A DNA stretch of 64,000 nucleotides from Rhodoferax sp. (GCA_031291305.1 JARLJH010000027.1:62001-126000), one strand, 5' to 3'; counted from the first letter of the stretch, positions 42,928-52,284 are shown. Made by a program: numbers and translations. The notes: generated by a model from the letters alone, not told the origin.

Positions 42928-43101
42928 AGCTACTGCGGAACTGCCATGCGTCGTTACACACGATGGGAAAGGAAGGGCACCATCTCCCTTCCTGTCGAAA
43001 TCCTCACGTACCCGCTGCAGGTACGTTCCGGTTCCTGCGCGCTGTGTGCCTAGCCTGGCAGCCCCTCGCTACGCTTTCCATCACGAAAAGGGCTGTTTAA
43101 A
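42928..43101. repeat. Spacer with inverted repeats between iscA and hscB
   Basis: It has an inverted repeat GGAAGGG / CCCTTCC (near 42971-42992) and ACGTACC / GGTACGT around CGCTGCA (43008-43025). Text-like similarity to spacers found after other betaproteobacterial genes suggests a dispersed element, remembered rather than searched. No gene is evident. It breaks the operon spacing and may end or weaken upstream transcription. Confidence 0.45.
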
Positions 43102-43623
43102 TTGAAATCTCTCCAATCTGATGATTTTGCGCTGTTTGGGCTGGAGCAGCGCTATGCGCAGGACCGCGCACGGATCGACGCGTGTTGGAAAGATTTGCAG
43201 CGTCAGGCGCACCCGGACAAGTTTGCCGACCAGGGCGCAGCGGCACAGCGCATCGCCATGCAATGGTCGGTGCGTATCAACGAGGCTTACCAGCGTCTGA
43301 AAGACCCGCTCAAGCGTGCCGCCTACTTGTGCGAATTGCACGGTGCACCGGTGAATGCCGAGAACAACACCGCTATGCCCGCCACCTTTTTGATGCAGCA
43401 AATGCAGTGGCGTGAGGAACTCGACGAGGCCAAAAGCGCCGAAGAGTTGGAGAAAATCAGCCTGCAGGTCAAGCGGGCCGAGCGCGACATGCTACAAACC
43501 ATAGAGCGCTTGATCGACGATCAGCAGGCGTTTGCAGACGCTGTGGGACAGGTTCGCGCGCTCATGTTCATTGAGCGATTTGCGGACGATGTGGACAAAC
43601 GACTTGACCAAATTGACAATTAA
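43102..43623 (+). CDS. hscB: Fe-S co-chaperone HscB
   Basis: J-domain partner of HscA that brings loaded IscU to the chaperone. The 173 residues begin at a TTG codon (43102), preceded by AAAGGG; no ATG gives a complete J-domain. The J-domain spans about residues 1-75 with the HPD motif in RQAHPDKF, and a C-terminal three-helix bundle for IscU binding follows. It lies between iscA and hscA as expected. Confidence 0.94.
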   Translation: MKSLQSDDFALFGLEQRYAQDRARIDACWKDLQRQAHPDKFADQGAAAQRIAMQWSVRINEAYQRLKDPLKRAAYLCELHGAPVNAENNTAMPATFLMQQMQWREELDEAKSAEELEKISLQVKRAERDMLQTIERLIDDQQAFADAVGQVRALMFIERFADDVDKRLDQIDN

Positions 43624-43660
43624 GTTTCCTGCCCATCGGGCCCTGTATCCTTTATAAATC

Positions 43661-45601
43661 ATGGTGTTACTACAAATTTCTGAACCAGGCCAGACGCCTG
43701 ATCCGCACCAACGTCGCATTGCTGTTGGCATTGACCTGGGAACCACGCATTCGCTGGTGGCTTCGGTGCGGCACGGTGTGGCGGAGTGTTTGCCTGATGA
43801 GCAGGGCCGGGTGATCCTGCCGTCGGTAGTGCGTTATCTGGCTGGCGGTGGCCGCCAGATTGGTTGGGATGCCGTCATTGGCGGGTTGAGCGACCCGGTG
43901 AACACCATTGCTTCGGTCAAGCGGTTTATGGGTCGTGGGCTCAAAGACGTGGCGCTGGCTGCCAAACTGCCTTATCAGTTTGTCGACCATCCTGGCATGC
44001 TCGGTCTGCAAACCGTACAGGGTGAGAAGTCTCCGGTGGAAGTCAGTGGCGACATTCTTGCCACGCTGCGCTACCGCGCGCAAGACACCTTCGATACCGA
44101 TCTGTATGGCGCGGTGATCACGGTGCCGGCCTACTTTGATGAGGCCCAACGCCAAGCCACCAAGGACGCCGCGCAACTCGCCGGCCTGAACGTGCTGCGC
44201 CTGATCAATGAGCCAACGGCAGCGGCAATAGCCTACGGGCTGGACAATGCCGCTGAAGGGGTTTACGCGATCTATGACCTGGGTGGCGGCACGTTCGACA
44301 TCTCCATCCTGCGCCTGACACAAGGCGTGTTCGAGGTGGTTTCCACCGGCGGTGATTCGGCGCTGGGTGGTGACGATTACGACCACGCCTTGGCCGACTG
44401 GGTGCTGGCGCAATTGGGTGAACAATCGGCAAGCGCGTCCAATGTGTGCAGCAACTTGGGCCTGGAGCCCCAGTGCGCTGCCAGTTGTGCTAACTACGGC
44501 AGCTCGAACAGCCGCAGCCCGGCTGACAAGGCAGCCTTAAAAGCAGCAGCCAGGGCTTGCAAAGAAGCGCTTACCGCTACAGATTCAGTAACATTTCATG
44601 CAGTATTGACGGGGGCTACAGTCACTTTTGATGTGAAGCGTGCAGACTTTGAAGCCGCGACTCAGGCGCTGACCGCCCGCACGCTCACTGCCGTGCGCAA
44701 GGCGCTGCGTGATGCCAAACTGTCGGTGGAAGAAGTCAAAGGCGTGGTCATGGTCGGTGGCTCGACCCGCATGCCGCAAATCCAAAAAGCCGTGGGCGAC
44801 TTCTTCGGCCAGGCCCCGCTGAATAACCTGAACCCTGACGAAGTGGTGGCCTTGGGTGCCGCCATTCAGGCCAACCAACTGGCGGGCAACAACCCCGGCG
44901 GCGATTTGCTGCTGCTGGATGTGATTCCGCTGAGCCTGGGCGTGGAAACCATGGGTGGCCTGGTGGAACGCATCGTGCTGCGCAATGAAACCATCCCGAC
45001 CGCCAAGGCGCAGGATTTCACCACCTACATTGACGGCCAAACCGCGCTGGCGCTGCACGTGGTGCAAGGTGAGCGCGATCTGGTGTCTGACTGCCGCAGC
45101 CTGGCGCGCTTCACCCTGCGTGGCATTCCCGCGATGACGGCGGGTGCGGCACGCATTCGCGTCACTTTTACCGTCGATGCCGATGGTCTGTTGAGCGTCT
45201 CGGCGCTGGAGCAGGTCAGTGGCGTTGAGGCGCATATCACCGTGAAACCTTCTTACGGCTTGGGCGACGAACTTATCACCCGCATGCTGCAGGACAGCTT
45301 TAGCTCGGCCGAGCGCGACATGTTTGTCCGCGCGGTGGTCGAAGCCCGCGTGGACGCCGACCGCATGATTCTGGCCACACGCAGTGCACTGGATGCTGAT
45401 GGTGATCTGCTGGACGATGCCCAGCGCGCCGAGTTGGAGCAGCTGATGCGTCAAGTGCGTGCGGCCTGCGATCTGGAAGACCCGGCGGCCATTGAAGCCA
45501 TCACCGCCATGCTAGCCAAGCACACGGAAGCCTTTGCCGCCATGCGCATGAACCGTGGCATTCAGCGTGCGCTGTCCGGCAAAAACATCGAAACAATATA
45601 A
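43661..45601 (+). CDS. hscA: Fe-S chaperone HscA (Hsp70 type) with Cys-containing insert
   Basis: Specialised Hsp70 that uses ATP to release clusters from IscU. The 646 residues compare with 616 in E. coli. The N-terminus [11 protein letters not shown] and the ATPase motifs [18 protein letters not shown] and [11 protein letters not shown] are present. In the ATPase domain (about 255-288), between [10 protein letters not shown] and [15 protein letters not shown], there is an apparent insertion of roughly 30 residues with Cys 263, 272 and 276 ([16 protein letters not shown]). I do not expect it in family members. It is in frame and may be a local duplication or a filler; a metal-binding role is speculative. 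Confidence 0.94.
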   Translation: MVLLQISEPGQTPDPHQRRIAVGIDLGTTHSLVASVRHGVAECLPDEQGRVILPSVVRYLAGGGRQIGWDAVIGGLSDPVNTIASVKRFMGRGLKDVALAAKLPYQFVDHPGMLGLQTVQGEKSPVEVSGDILATLRYRAQDTFDTDLYGAVITVPAYFDEAQRQATKDAAQLAGLNVLRLINEPTAAAIAYGLDNAAEGVYAIYDLGGGTFDISILRLTQGVFEVVSTGGDSALGGDDYDHALADWVLAQLGEQSASASNVCSNLGLEPQCAASCANYGSSNSRSPADKAALKAAARACKEALTATDSVTFHAVLTGATVTFDVKRADFEAATQALTARTLTAVRKALRDAKLSVEEVKGVVMVGGSTRMPQIQKAVGDFFGQAPLNNLNPDEVVALGAAIQANQLAGNNPGGDLLLLDVIPLSLGVETMGGLVERIVLRNETIPTAKAQDFTTYIDGQTALALHVVQGERDLVSDCRSLARFTLRGIPAMTAGAARIRVTFTVDADGLLSVSALEQVSGVEAHITVKPSYGLGDELITRMLQDSFSSAERDMFVRAVVEARVDADRMILATRSALDADGDLLDDAQRAELEQLMRQVRAACDLEDPAAIEAITAMLAKHTEAFAAMRMNRGIQRALSGKNIETI

Positions 45602-45609
45602 GGACATTG

Positions 45610-45652
45610 TGGGTCAGACCACTTTGCGCAGCAAACGTGCTCTGACCCCAAC
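45610..45652. repeat. Long imperfect hairpin between hscA and fdx
   Basis: GGGTCAGACCAC and GTGCTCTGACCC pair over 11 of 12 positions around a 16-20 base loop. The GGGGTCAGA-type phrase occurs in dispersed repeats of many proteobacteria. It occupies almost the whole 60-bp gap inside the operon. Confidence 0.55.
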
Positions 45653-45661
45653 GAATCAACC

Positions 45662-46000
45662 ATGCCCACCATCAAGATCCTGCCCCACGCTGAATACTGT
45701 CCACAGGGGGCGGAGATTTCGGCGCCAGCTGGCACCTCGATCTGCGAGGCGCTGCTGGAGCACCACATCAACATCGAGCACGCCTGCGAGATGAGCTGCG
45801 CCTGCACCACCTGCCATGTGGTGGTGCGCGAGGGGTTTGAGTCGTTGGCCCCGTCCGAAGAAGAAGAGGACGATCTGCTGGACCGCGCCTGGGGCCTGCA
45901 ACCCCAATCGCGGCTGAGCTGCCAAGCGATCCTGGCGCAAAAGGACGTGGTCATCGAAATACCTAAGTACTCGATCAACCACGCCAAGGAAAACCACTGA
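45662..46000 (+). CDS. fdx: ISC-type 2Fe-2S ferredoxin
   Basis: Electron donor for Fe-S assembly. The 112 residues show the adrenodoxin-like pattern ACEMSCACTTCHV (C-x5-C-x2-C) with a fourth Cys in RLSCQAIL, and the acidic EEEEDDLLD helix that contacts partners. It is the last gene of the isc operon here; iscX, present after fdx in E. coli, is missing. It ends just before a repeat-like spacer. Confidence 0.95.
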   Translation: MPTIKILPHAEYCPQGAEISAPAGTSICEALLEHHINIEHACEMSCACTTCHVVVREGFESLAPSEEEEDDLLDRAWGLQPQSRLSCQAILAQKDVVIEIPKYSINHAKENH

Positions 46001-46224
46001 GGTTCTGCGTTGTCGACTATCTGCGCTTGTTTTAACCCGCAGCGCACGCTGGGTATCCGACTCCGCGAATGTCCCCCGGCTTGGGGCGCTGCCCCAAACC
46101 TCCTCCTTAATTTCGCTGCGTCAGACACCCAACGCGAGCTGCTAGCCGCTGTTGGGGCACTCCATCGACTGCTCGGGCGGGCTGTACGCTCTGCGAGTTA
46201 GACTTCTTTTTTTGATCCAAACCT
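46001..46224. repeat. Repeat-like spacer between fdx and dnaQ
   Basis: No gene is evident. It includes CGGCTTGGGGCGCTGCCCCAA (GGGGC / GCCCC), and CGCTGGGTATC paired at distance with GACACCCAACG. This pattern resembles an intergenic element I have seen in related genomes. Confidence 0.4.
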
Positions 46225-46944
46225 ATGCGCCAAATCTTCCTTGACACCGAAACCACGGGCCTGTCTGCCGACAACGGCGACCGCATCATCGAGATCGGTT
46301 GCGTCGAGATGGTCAACCGCAAGCTGACCGGCAACAACCGCCACATCTATGTGAACCCGGGGCGTGACAGCCACGAAGAAGCGCTCAAGGTTCACGGCAT
46401 CACCACCGAATTCCTCAAAGACAAGCCCAAGTTCGAGGAGATCGCTGAGGACCTGCTTACCTATTTGCAGGGCACCGAGGTGGTCATCCACAACGCGCCG
46501 TTTGACCTGGGTTTTCTGGACATGGAGTTCGGCAAACTCGGCCACCCCAAGGTGCGCGAGATCGTCGTCAGCGTGACCGACACCCTGGTGATGGCCAAGG
46601 AGATGTACCCAGGCAAGCGCAATTCGCTCGACGCCCTGTGTGACCGGCTGGAGGTGGATAACTCGGGCCGCACCTTGCACGGCGCGTTACTGGATGCCGA
46701 GCTGCTGGCCGATGTGTTCATCAACTTGACCCGTGGTCAGGACGTGCTGCTGATGGACGACAGCGCTGCCAACGATGCCTCAGGCAACGCTATGCCGCGC
46801 ATGGACCTGAGCGGGTTCAAACTGCCGGTGCTGACGGCCAACGATCAGGAACTGGCCGCGCATGAAGAGGTGCTCAAACAGGTCGACAAGGACAGCAAGG
46901 GCAAAACCGTTTGGCGGGTACTGGAGCCGGTGGCAGCTGGCTGA
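46225..46944 (+). CDS. dnaQ: DNA polymerase III epsilon subunit (3'-5' exonuclease)
   Basis: Proofreading exonuclease of the replicative polymerase. The 239 residues carry the three DEDDh motifs: FLDTETTGL (Asp, Glu), HNAPFDLGFLDMEF (Asp) and HGALLDAELLADV (His, Asp). A C-terminal tail of about 60 residues, which in E. coli contacts the alpha subunit, is present. It is often next to rnhA; rnhA is not here. A long run of T (about eight) precedes the start, and the ribosome site is weak. Confidence 0.95.
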   Translation: MRQIFLDTETTGLSADNGDRIIEIGCVEMVNRKLTGNNRHIYVNPGRDSHEEALKVHGITTEFLKDKPKFEEIAEDLLTYLQGTEVVIHNAPFDLGFLDMEFGKLGHPKVREIVVSVTDTLVMAKEMYPGKRNSLDALCDRLEVDNSGRTLHGALLDAELLADVFINLTRGQDVLLMDDSAANDASGNAMPRMDLSGFKLPVLTANDQELAAHEEVLKQVDKDSKGKTVWRVLEPVAAG

Positions 46945-47030
46945 TCTGGCTGCGCCGTTCTTTCACTTAAGCACGAAAGCGATCAACGCACTTCAGCTGA
47001 AAGATATGTCCTTTCCGTCATAATCACATC

Positions 47031-47111
47031 CGCTAGAGGTGCCGCCCGTTTGAGGTGGCTGAGAAATACTCTTAGAACCTGATCTGGGTCGTGCCAGCGT
47101 AGGAAAGCGTC
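47031..47111 (+). promoter_or_regulatory. TPP riboswitch upstream of thiM
   Basis: The THI-box core is clear: CTGAGAAATACTCTTAGAACC and CTGATCTGGGTCGTGCCAGC, then GTAGGAAAGC. It lies 50 bp before thiM, so thiamine pyrophosphate should repress thiM-thiE-thiD, probably at translation initiation. A CATAAT hexamer at 47019-47024 may be the -10 element. Confidence 0.92.
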
Positions 47112-47161
47112 AAAAACTTGCTTAGCGTCGTGCGACTACCGGTCTTTAACCTGGAACGCTC

Positions 47162-48010
47162 ATGACGACATCTTCAAACGATTTGACCCCCCTTGACATC
47201 TGGGCTGACGTGCTCGCGGTGCGCACGCAGCGCCCGCTGGTGCACTCCATCACCAACTTTGTGGTGATGAACTACAACGCCAATTTCTTGCTGGCCATGG
47301 GCGCCTCACCCGTGATGGCGCACGCGCACGAAGAGGTGCGCGACATGGCGGCGATTGCGCAGGCGCTGGTGCTCAACATCGGCACGCTGGAGCCGTACTG
47401 GATTGAGAGCATGCGCCAGGCGCTTGAGATTGCGGCCAAACGAGGCATAAAAACCGTTCTGGACCCAGTAGGTGCGGGGGCTACCAGCTACAGGAATCAG
47501 AGTATTCAAGCGTTGCTGGATCAAGCCAGCCCGTCGGTCATTCGTGGCAATGCGTCGGAGATCATGAGCGTGGCTGGCAGTGCTGTGCAGACACGTGGTG
47601 TCGATAGCGGTGCAGCCGTGACCGATGCCTTGCAAGCCGCCCGCGACTTGGCGGCCAGCACCGGTGGCGTGGTCTGCGTCAGCGGCGAGGTGGATCATGT
47701 GCTGGACGCTAGCGGCCACCACGCGAGCCTGTCCAACGGCCATGAGTGGATGACCCGCATCACCGGTGTGGGCTGTTCGGCCACCGCGCTGGTTGGTGCG
47801 TTTTGCGCGGTGCAGCCCGATGCCTGGCGCGCCACGGTGTCGGCCATGGCGTATCTGGGTGTGGTGGGGCAGGTGGCGACGCAGAAGGTTCAGGAACTCG
47901 GTGGTGGTGTGGGCAGCCTGCAGATTGCCTTGCTGGATGAGTTGCAGTTGATGGACCAAGCGACCTTTGAGTCTCATATCAAAATGGCCTGTAGCCCTTA
48001 TTCTGTCTGA
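47162..48010 (+). CDS. thiM: Hydroxyethylthiazole kinase
   Basis: Salvage enzyme that phosphorylates the thiazole alcohol for thiamine synthesis. The 282 residues match the ribokinase-like ThiM family: [29 protein letters not shown] at the start, the [10 protein letters not shown] motif, and [13 protein letters not shown] as the anion hole with its catalytic Cys. The last residues (KMACSPYSV) are encoded by a dispersed repeat copy. It is the first of three thiamine genes behind a TPP riboswitch; thiC and thiG are not here, so the locus supplies salvage and coupling steps. Confidence 0.95.
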   Translation: MTTSSNDLTPLDIWADVLAVRTQRPLVHSITNFVVMNYNANFLLAMGASPVMAHAHEEVRDMAAIAQALVLNIGTLEPYWIESMRQALEIAAKRGIKTVLDPVGAGATSYRNQSIQALLDQASPSVIRGNASEIMSVAGSAVQTRGVDSGAAVTDALQAARDLAASTGGVVCVSGEVDHVLDASGHHASLSNGHEWMTRITGVGCSATALVGAFCAVQPDAWRATVSAMAYLGVVGQVATQKVQELGGGVGSLQIALLDELQLMDQATFESHIKMACSPYSV

Positions 48011-48036
48011 GCAATGCACTCTAATTACCGTAGCAA
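47980..48036. repeat. Dispersed palindromic repeat copy across thiM end and thiE start
   Basis: The segment reads AAAATGGCCTGTAGCCCTTAT, a spacer, then CTAATTACCGTAGCAAA. The left half fits the family well, the right less well. It encodes the last residues of thiM and the first of thiE (their frames are separated by only 3 bp). Confidence 0.5.
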
Positions 48037-48691
48037 ACCACGGCGTTGCACGAACCCGGGCCTGGCCGACTTGCTGCGTCTGTATCTGGTGACAGACCAA
48101 CAGGCCTTGCGTGGCAGGACGCTGACTGATGTGGTTCTCGCTGTCGTGCAGGGTGGTGCAACCTGCGTGCAGTTGCGTGAAAAGCAGGCTTGCACGCGCG
48201 ACTTTGTGGCGCTGGCCTGCGCCTTGAACGACCTACTCACACCCTTGGGTGTACCTCTGGTGATCAATGACCGCATCGACGTGGCGCTGGCCAGCCGCGC
48301 ACAGGGGGTGCATCTGGGCCAGTCCGACATGTTGGTGGAACACGCCCGCCACTTGCTGCCGCCCGAGGTGTTCATTGGCTTGTCGGTGGAAACCCTCGAA
48401 GACGTGACGCGCGCTACCAACCAGCCGGTGGACTACCTCGGCGTCAGCCCGATTTACCCCACGCCCACCAAAACCGATACGGCTGCGCCTTGGGGTCTGG
48501 ATGGCTTGCGCCGGGTGCGTGCCGTGACCGACTTGCCTCTGGTGGCCATTGGCGGCATCCATCTGGGCAATGCCACTGAGGTGCTGCACGCGGGTGCCGA
48601 TGGCTTGGCGGTGGTGAGTGCGCTGTGTTCTGCCGATGACCCGTGCGCCGCTGCCAAATCTTTCAGGCGGCTTTTTGTGCCTGTCGTTTGA
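48014..48691 (+). CDS. thiE: Thiamine-phosphate synthase
   Basis: Joins hydroxymethylpyrimidine diphosphate with thiazole phosphate. The 225 residues form a TIM barrel: LYLVTDQQALRG, GGATCVQLREKQ, PLVINDRIDVAL, GVHLGQSDM, DYLGVSPIYPTPTKTD (phosphate loop) and VAIGGIHLGN. The N-terminal 15 residues (MHSNYRSKPRR) are not conserved and partly derive from the repeat. The start lies 3 bp after the thiM stop. Some families are ThiD-ThiE fusions; here thiD is separate. Confidence 0.94.
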   Translation: MHSNYRSKPRRCTNPGLADLLRLYLVTDQQALRGRTLTDVVLAVVQGGATCVQLREKQACTRDFVALACALNDLLTPLGVPLVINDRIDVALASRAQGVHLGQSDMLVEHARHLLPPEVFIGLSVETLEDVTRATNQPVDYLGVSPIYPTPTKTDTAAPWGLDGLRRVRAVTDLPLVAIGGIHLGNATEVLHAGADGLAVVSALCSADDPCAAAKSFRRLFVPVV

Positions 48692-48757
48692 TGGCTTTGC
48701 AAATTTTCTTAAGTGCCTTTTTGACCTGTAGCCCTTTAGATTCCTGGATATACCGCT

Positions 48758-49591
48758 ATGACTATTGAAAGAACGCACCATTACCCCAGGGTCCTCTCCA
48801 TCGCCGGCTCCGACAGCGGTGGCGGTGCCGGTATTCAGGCTGATCTGAAAACTTTTGCCGCGCTGGGTTGTTTCGGCATGACAGCCATCACCGCACTCAC
48901 CGCGCAAAACACCTGCGGCGTGCGCGCCATTCACAGTGTGCCGCCCGAGATGCTGCGCGACCAGATTGACGCCGTGCTGGAAGACATTGGCGTGGATGCG
49001 GTGAAGATTGGCATGCTGCACGCGCCTGACATCGTGCACACCGTGGCACAGGCGATCGACCGGCATCGGTTGCCCCATGTGGTGTTTGACCCGGTGATGG
49101 TGGCCACCAGTGGCGCCAAGTTGATCGATGACCCGGCGATTGCCGTGCTGGTGGCCGAGATGTTTCCACGTGTCGCGCTCATCACACCCAATCTGGATGA
49201 AGCGGGCTTGCTGGTGGGCCGATCGCTGACCAGCGTGCAGGACATGGCGCAGGCCGCGCAGGTGCTACTGGACCGCGGTGCCAGGGCGGTGTTGCTAAAG
49301 GGCGGCCATTTGCCGGGCGACGAAGTGGCGGATCTGCTGCTGATGAAAGACGCCGCACCGATCTGGATGCACGGCCCGCGCATTGACAGCGCCAACACAC
49401 ATGGCACGGGTTGCACCCTGTCCAGCGCCATTGCTGCGCATCTGGCGCTGGGTTTGAGTCTGCCCGACGCGGTGCAAGCGGCCAGAGGCTTCGTGCGCAA
49501 GGCATTGCAAGCCGGGGCATCGGTCAAAACAGGGCAGGGAAGCGGCCCGTTGAACCACGGATTTGCACCGCTGTCGATGCGGTTGCTGTAG
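48758..49591 (+). CDS. thiD: Hydroxymethylpyrimidine/phosphomethylpyrimidine kinase
   Basis: Phosphorylates HMP twice to HMP diphosphate. The 277 residues carry the family markers SIAGSDSGGGAGIQADLKTF, LTAQNTCGVR, DPVMVATSGAKL, ITPNLDEAGLL and NTHGTGCTLSSAIAA (anion hole and catalytic Asp region). It ends the thiM-thiE-thiD operon and converges on the transporter cytX, which probably brings HMP for it. No ribosome site of high quality is visible upstream. Confidence 0.95.
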   Translation: MTIERTHHYPRVLSIAGSDSGGGAGIQADLKTFAALGCFGMTAITALTAQNTCGVRAIHSVPPEMLRDQIDAVLEDIGVDAVKIGMLHAPDIVHTVAQAIDRHRLPHVVFDPVMVATSGAKLIDDPAIAVLVAEMFPRVALITPNLDEAGLLVGRSLTSVQDMAQAAQVLLDRGARAVLLKGGHLPGDEVADLLLMKDAAPIWMHGPRIDSANTHGTGCTLSSAIAAHLALGLSLPDAVQAARGFVRKALQAGASVKTGQGSGPLNHGFAPLSMRLL

Positions 49592-49620
49592 GGCTTCAAC
49601 CCTCGCTTTGTGGGAATGCG

Positions 49621-49642
49621 CGCACCGCTGTTATACGGTGCG
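49621..49642. terminator. Hairpin between convergent thiD and cytX
   Basis: CGCACCG and CGGTGCG form a 7-bp stem around an 8-base loop, in the 68-bp gap between convergent genes. There is no T run on either side, so termination may depend on other features. Confidence 0.4.
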
Positions 49643-49659
49643 TCTGTGCCCAGAGAGGT

Positions 49660-50988
49660 TTATGCGTGAGCGCTCACCAAGGGCAAGCCGACTCGACGGG
49701 TGAACCACGCCACACTGAAGGTGAAGGCCAGCGTGGGCAGGGTGGCACCCCATTGCGGCGCAAACTGTGTCAGCAGGTGGTAGCAGGCGATACCCGCCAG
49801 CCACAGGGTTGCCGCTGTCCAGTCCACTTTGCGCGATGGTCGGGCGAAGTCTCCGGCACCCAGGCCCAGTCGGCCCAGAATAACGCCGTACAGCGGCACA
49901 AACACCGAGCTCAGCAGCAACAGGAACGGTTCCAGGCTGTGCATCGGTAACAGCATGGCCAAGGCCATGCACAGCGCGGCTAGCAGCAGTCCCCACTTGC
50001 GCACGCTCCAGCCCGGCAGAATGCTGTGGCCCGACACTGCGCTGGAGTAGACATCGCCATAGGCGTTGTCGATTTCATCGACCAGAATCAAGCTCAACGC
50101 CAGCAAGCCACCCTGGGCCAGTAGCAGCGCACCCACCAGATCGGAATCGGGTGGCACCACGCTGACCACCAGCACCCCGAGCGCATAACACCAGATGTTG
50201 GCCAGCGCATAGCCCAGCCAGGTGCCGGTCAAGGCACTGCGACCACTTTTGCCGTGGCGTGCGTAGTCAGCTACCAGCGGCAACCAGGACACCGGCATGG
50301 CGATCACCAGATCCATGGCCGACAACATGCCCATGCTGCCGTCGCCAGGGCGTGCCCAGAACGCGGCCAGACCTTTGGCGTGCATCAGGCTGCCAAATTG
50401 CCAGGTCAGCCACACCAGCGACGCCACGACCAGTGGCAGACCGACGCGGCTGATCAGCTTGCGCACCAGTTGGGTCATGGAACCGGCCAGCAACAGCAGC
50501 AAGACGGCACCCCACAACAAGGTAGTCGCCACCATGCCCCCCGTGCCGTCCAGACTCAGGCCAAAAGACTGTTTGCTGATCGCAGCAGTGCCATCGCGCA
50601 TGATGACGAGTTCAAACGTTGTCCAGCCAATCAGCTGCGCCATGTTCAACAGCACTGGCAAACGGGCAAAGGTACTGCCAAAGGTGGTGTGCATCAGCCC
50701 GGCACTGGACAGGCCGCTGTCGCAGCCCAGACGTGCCGTCCAGGCGAGTAAGCCTGCGCCGATCAGTGAGCCCAGCACAATGGCCAGCGCCGCCTCACGG
50801 CTGCCCACCGCAGGCACCAGATAGGCGCCCACCTGGATCACCAACAGGCCGACGCCCATGCTGAACCACAAGGAGGTGTGGTCGTGCCAGCTGAAAACGC
50901 GTTCGCTGTGGGAGACCGGTGAGAGGGCCGAATTCGGCGTACCCGCCGAGGCCGTGTTTGTGGAATCAGAACTGTGTGTCTTTGCCAT
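49660..50988 (-). CDS. cytX: Cytosine/purine-type permease, CytX HMP transporter
   Basis: Predicted importer of hydroxymethylpyrimidine for thiamine salvage. From ATG 50988 (TGGAGCAAAC ribosome site) it has 442 residues with about 12 hydrophobic helices of the NCS1 family. Typical segments are SLWFSMGVGLLVIQVGAYLVPAVGS, GSTFARLPVLLNMAQLIGWTTFEL and PVSWLPLVADYARHG. The TPP riboswitch upstream on the same strand and the thi genes opposite strongly support the thiamine role over cytosine uptake. A hydrophilic N-terminal tail of about 30 residues precedes the first helix. Confidence 0.9.
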   Translation of the reverse strand: MAKTHSSDSTNTASAGTPNSALSPVSHSERVFSWHDHTSLWFSMGVGLLVIQVGAYLVPAVGSREAALAIVLGSLIGAGLLAWTARLGCDSGLSSAGLMHTTFGSTFARLPVLLNMAQLIGWTTFELVIMRDGTAAISKQSFGLSLDGTGGMVATTLLWGAVLLLLLAGSMTQLVRKLISRVGLPLVVASLVWLTWQFGSLMHAKGLAAFWARPGDGSMGMLSAMDLVIAMPVSWLPLVADYARHGKSGRSALTGTWLGYALANIWCYALGVLVVSVVPPDSDLVGALLLAQGGLLALSLILVDEIDNAYGDVYSSAVSGHSILPGWSVRKWGLLLAALCMALAMLLPMHSLEPFLLLLSSVFVPLYGVILGRLGLGAGDFARPSRKVDWTAATLWLAGIACYHLLTQFAPQWGATLPTLAFTFSVAWFTRRVGLPLVSAHA

Positions 50989-51075
50989 CCGTTTGCTCCA
51001 TGCAAAAAGTTGGCAGGTCGGCTTCATCTTGAGGGGCTTATCGTTGCCAGAGAAGTCGGCAACACCCGTGGTCAG

Positions 51076-51172
51076 ACTGGCTTCCCTGCGCGAGGATTAC
51101 CTCAGTCAGGTTCAAAGGGACTTTCTCAGTCGGCCAGCAGTTGGTTCTGCTGGACAACACCCCTAGCGTGTG
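51076..51172 (-). promoter_or_regulatory. TPP riboswitch upstream of cytX
   Basis: Read on the minus strand: GCTAGGGGTGTTGTCC, a strong variable stem CCAGCAG / CTGCTGG, CTGAGAAAG, GAACCTGA and GCAGGGAAGCC. All THI-box cores are present. A second hairpin GTTGCC / GGCAAC (about 51040-51061) between the aptamer and cytX may be the expression platform. Confidence 0.9.
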
Positions 51173-51198
51173 CGTCATCAACTGGCGCGCAGGGGATT

Positions 51199-52257
51199 CT
51201 AAGCGTTCCCCATTGGCTTCACACCCAGACGTTGTTGCAGCAGGGCGCTGCTGGTGGTGTATTGCAGCACGGTGGATGCCTCAGGGTGAATCAGCGCGGC
51301 TGCGGCAAACGCGGCCAGGGTGGCTTCGTGAAAGCCGCTGACGATGAGTTTCTTCTTGCCAGGGTAGGTGATCACATCGCCCACGGCAAAAATGCCGGGA
51401 GCGCTGGTGGCGAAGGTGTCCACGCTGACGCAAAGTTGTTTGCGTTCCATCTCCAAACCCCATTGCGCGACGGGTCCGAGCTTGGGGCTGATGCCCAGGC
51501 ATATCAGCAAGGTGTCCATGGGCAGGTACAGAGTCTGATCGTCCGGGGTGGTGACTGCCACGCTGCTGAGTACGCCGTCAGTGGTGTGGACGGTGGTGAT
51601 CTGCCCGGCCACGAAGTTGATGCGACCCGCCTCGCGCAGGGCGGCCAGCTTGGTCAGTTGGTCTGAGCTGGCTTGCAGCACATCACGGCGGTGCAATAGC
51701 GTCACGCTTTTAGCCTGGTTCGGTCCAGTTGTGGCCAGTGTGAGGGCATTGGCAACGGCCTCGTCTTCGCCGCCCACAATCACCACGTGTTTGCCAGCAC
51801 AGGCCGCAGGTGGCGCAAACCGGTAAAAGGCCTGTTGCCCCAGAAACTCGCCGAAGCCGTCGACCCTGAGTTCTTTGGGCACAAACGCGCCAACACCGGC
51901 AGCAATGATCACAGTGTGTGTCAAAAATTGTTGTGCGGGCTGCTGGAAACGGGTGGTGGATACCAGCCAGCGTCCGTCGGGCTGACGTTCCAGCGCGTTG
52001 ACTTGTTGGCCCAAGTGCATACCCGGCTTGAACGGCGCGATTTGCTGCAATAGCTTATGCGTGAGTTCACGCCCGGTGCACACCGGCACACCGGGAATGT
52101 CATAGATGGGTTTGTCGGGATACAGCGCGATGCATTGACCGCCTGCCTCTTCAAGCACATCGACCACTTGGGCAGCAACGCCTTGCAGGCCCAACTCGAA
52201 CACGGCAAACAGCCCGACTGGACCGGCACCGATGACCAGCGCGTCGGTTTCAATCAC
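51199..52257 (-). CDS. Ferredoxin-NADP reductase, thioredoxin-reductase-like type
   Basis: FAD enzyme that passes electrons between NADPH and ferredoxin. The 352 residues (GTG start) contain two dinucleotide folds: ALVIGAGPVGLFAVFELGLQG for FAD and HVVIVGGEDEAVANAL for NADPH, with the FAD-contact AVGDVITYPG. There is no CxxC redox pair of thioredoxin reductase, as in YumC-type FNRs. It lies 27 bp downstream of the 7Fe ferredoxin gene, its likely partner. The paralogous thiamine transporter lies further downstream with its own riboswitch. Confidence 0.9.
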   Translation of the reverse strand: MIETDALVIGAGPVGLFAVFELGLQGVAAQVVDVLEEAGGQCIALYPDKPIYDIPGVPVCTGRELTHKLLQQIAPFKPGMHLGQQVNALERQPDGRWLVSTTRFQQPAQQFLTHTVIIAAGVGAFVPKELRVDGFGEFLGQQAFYRFAPPAACAGKHVVIVGGEDEAVANALTLATTGPNQAKSVTLLHRRDVLQASSDQLTKLAALREAGRINFVAGQITTVHTTDGVLSSVAVTTPDDQTLYLPMDTLLICLGISPKLGPVAQWGLEMERKQLCVSVDTFATSAPGIFAVGDVITYPGKKKLIVSGFHEATLAAFAAAALIHPEASTVLQYTTSSALLQQRLGVKPMGNA

Positions 52258-52284
52258 GGCAGTTTGTCTGTCAGATGGTGGTGA

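Noticed and set aside
44536-44585. Possible repeat copy in hscA (AGCAGCCAGGGCTTGC and following)
   Set aside because: The encoded [11 protein letters not shown] is normal HscA sequence, so the likeness to the repeat is coincidental; only the upstream Cys segment is unusual.
47444-47505. Repeat-like GGGGGCTACCAGCTAC in thiM
   Set aside because: It encodes the conserved [15 protein letters not shown] motif of ThiM, so the sequence is explained by the gene.
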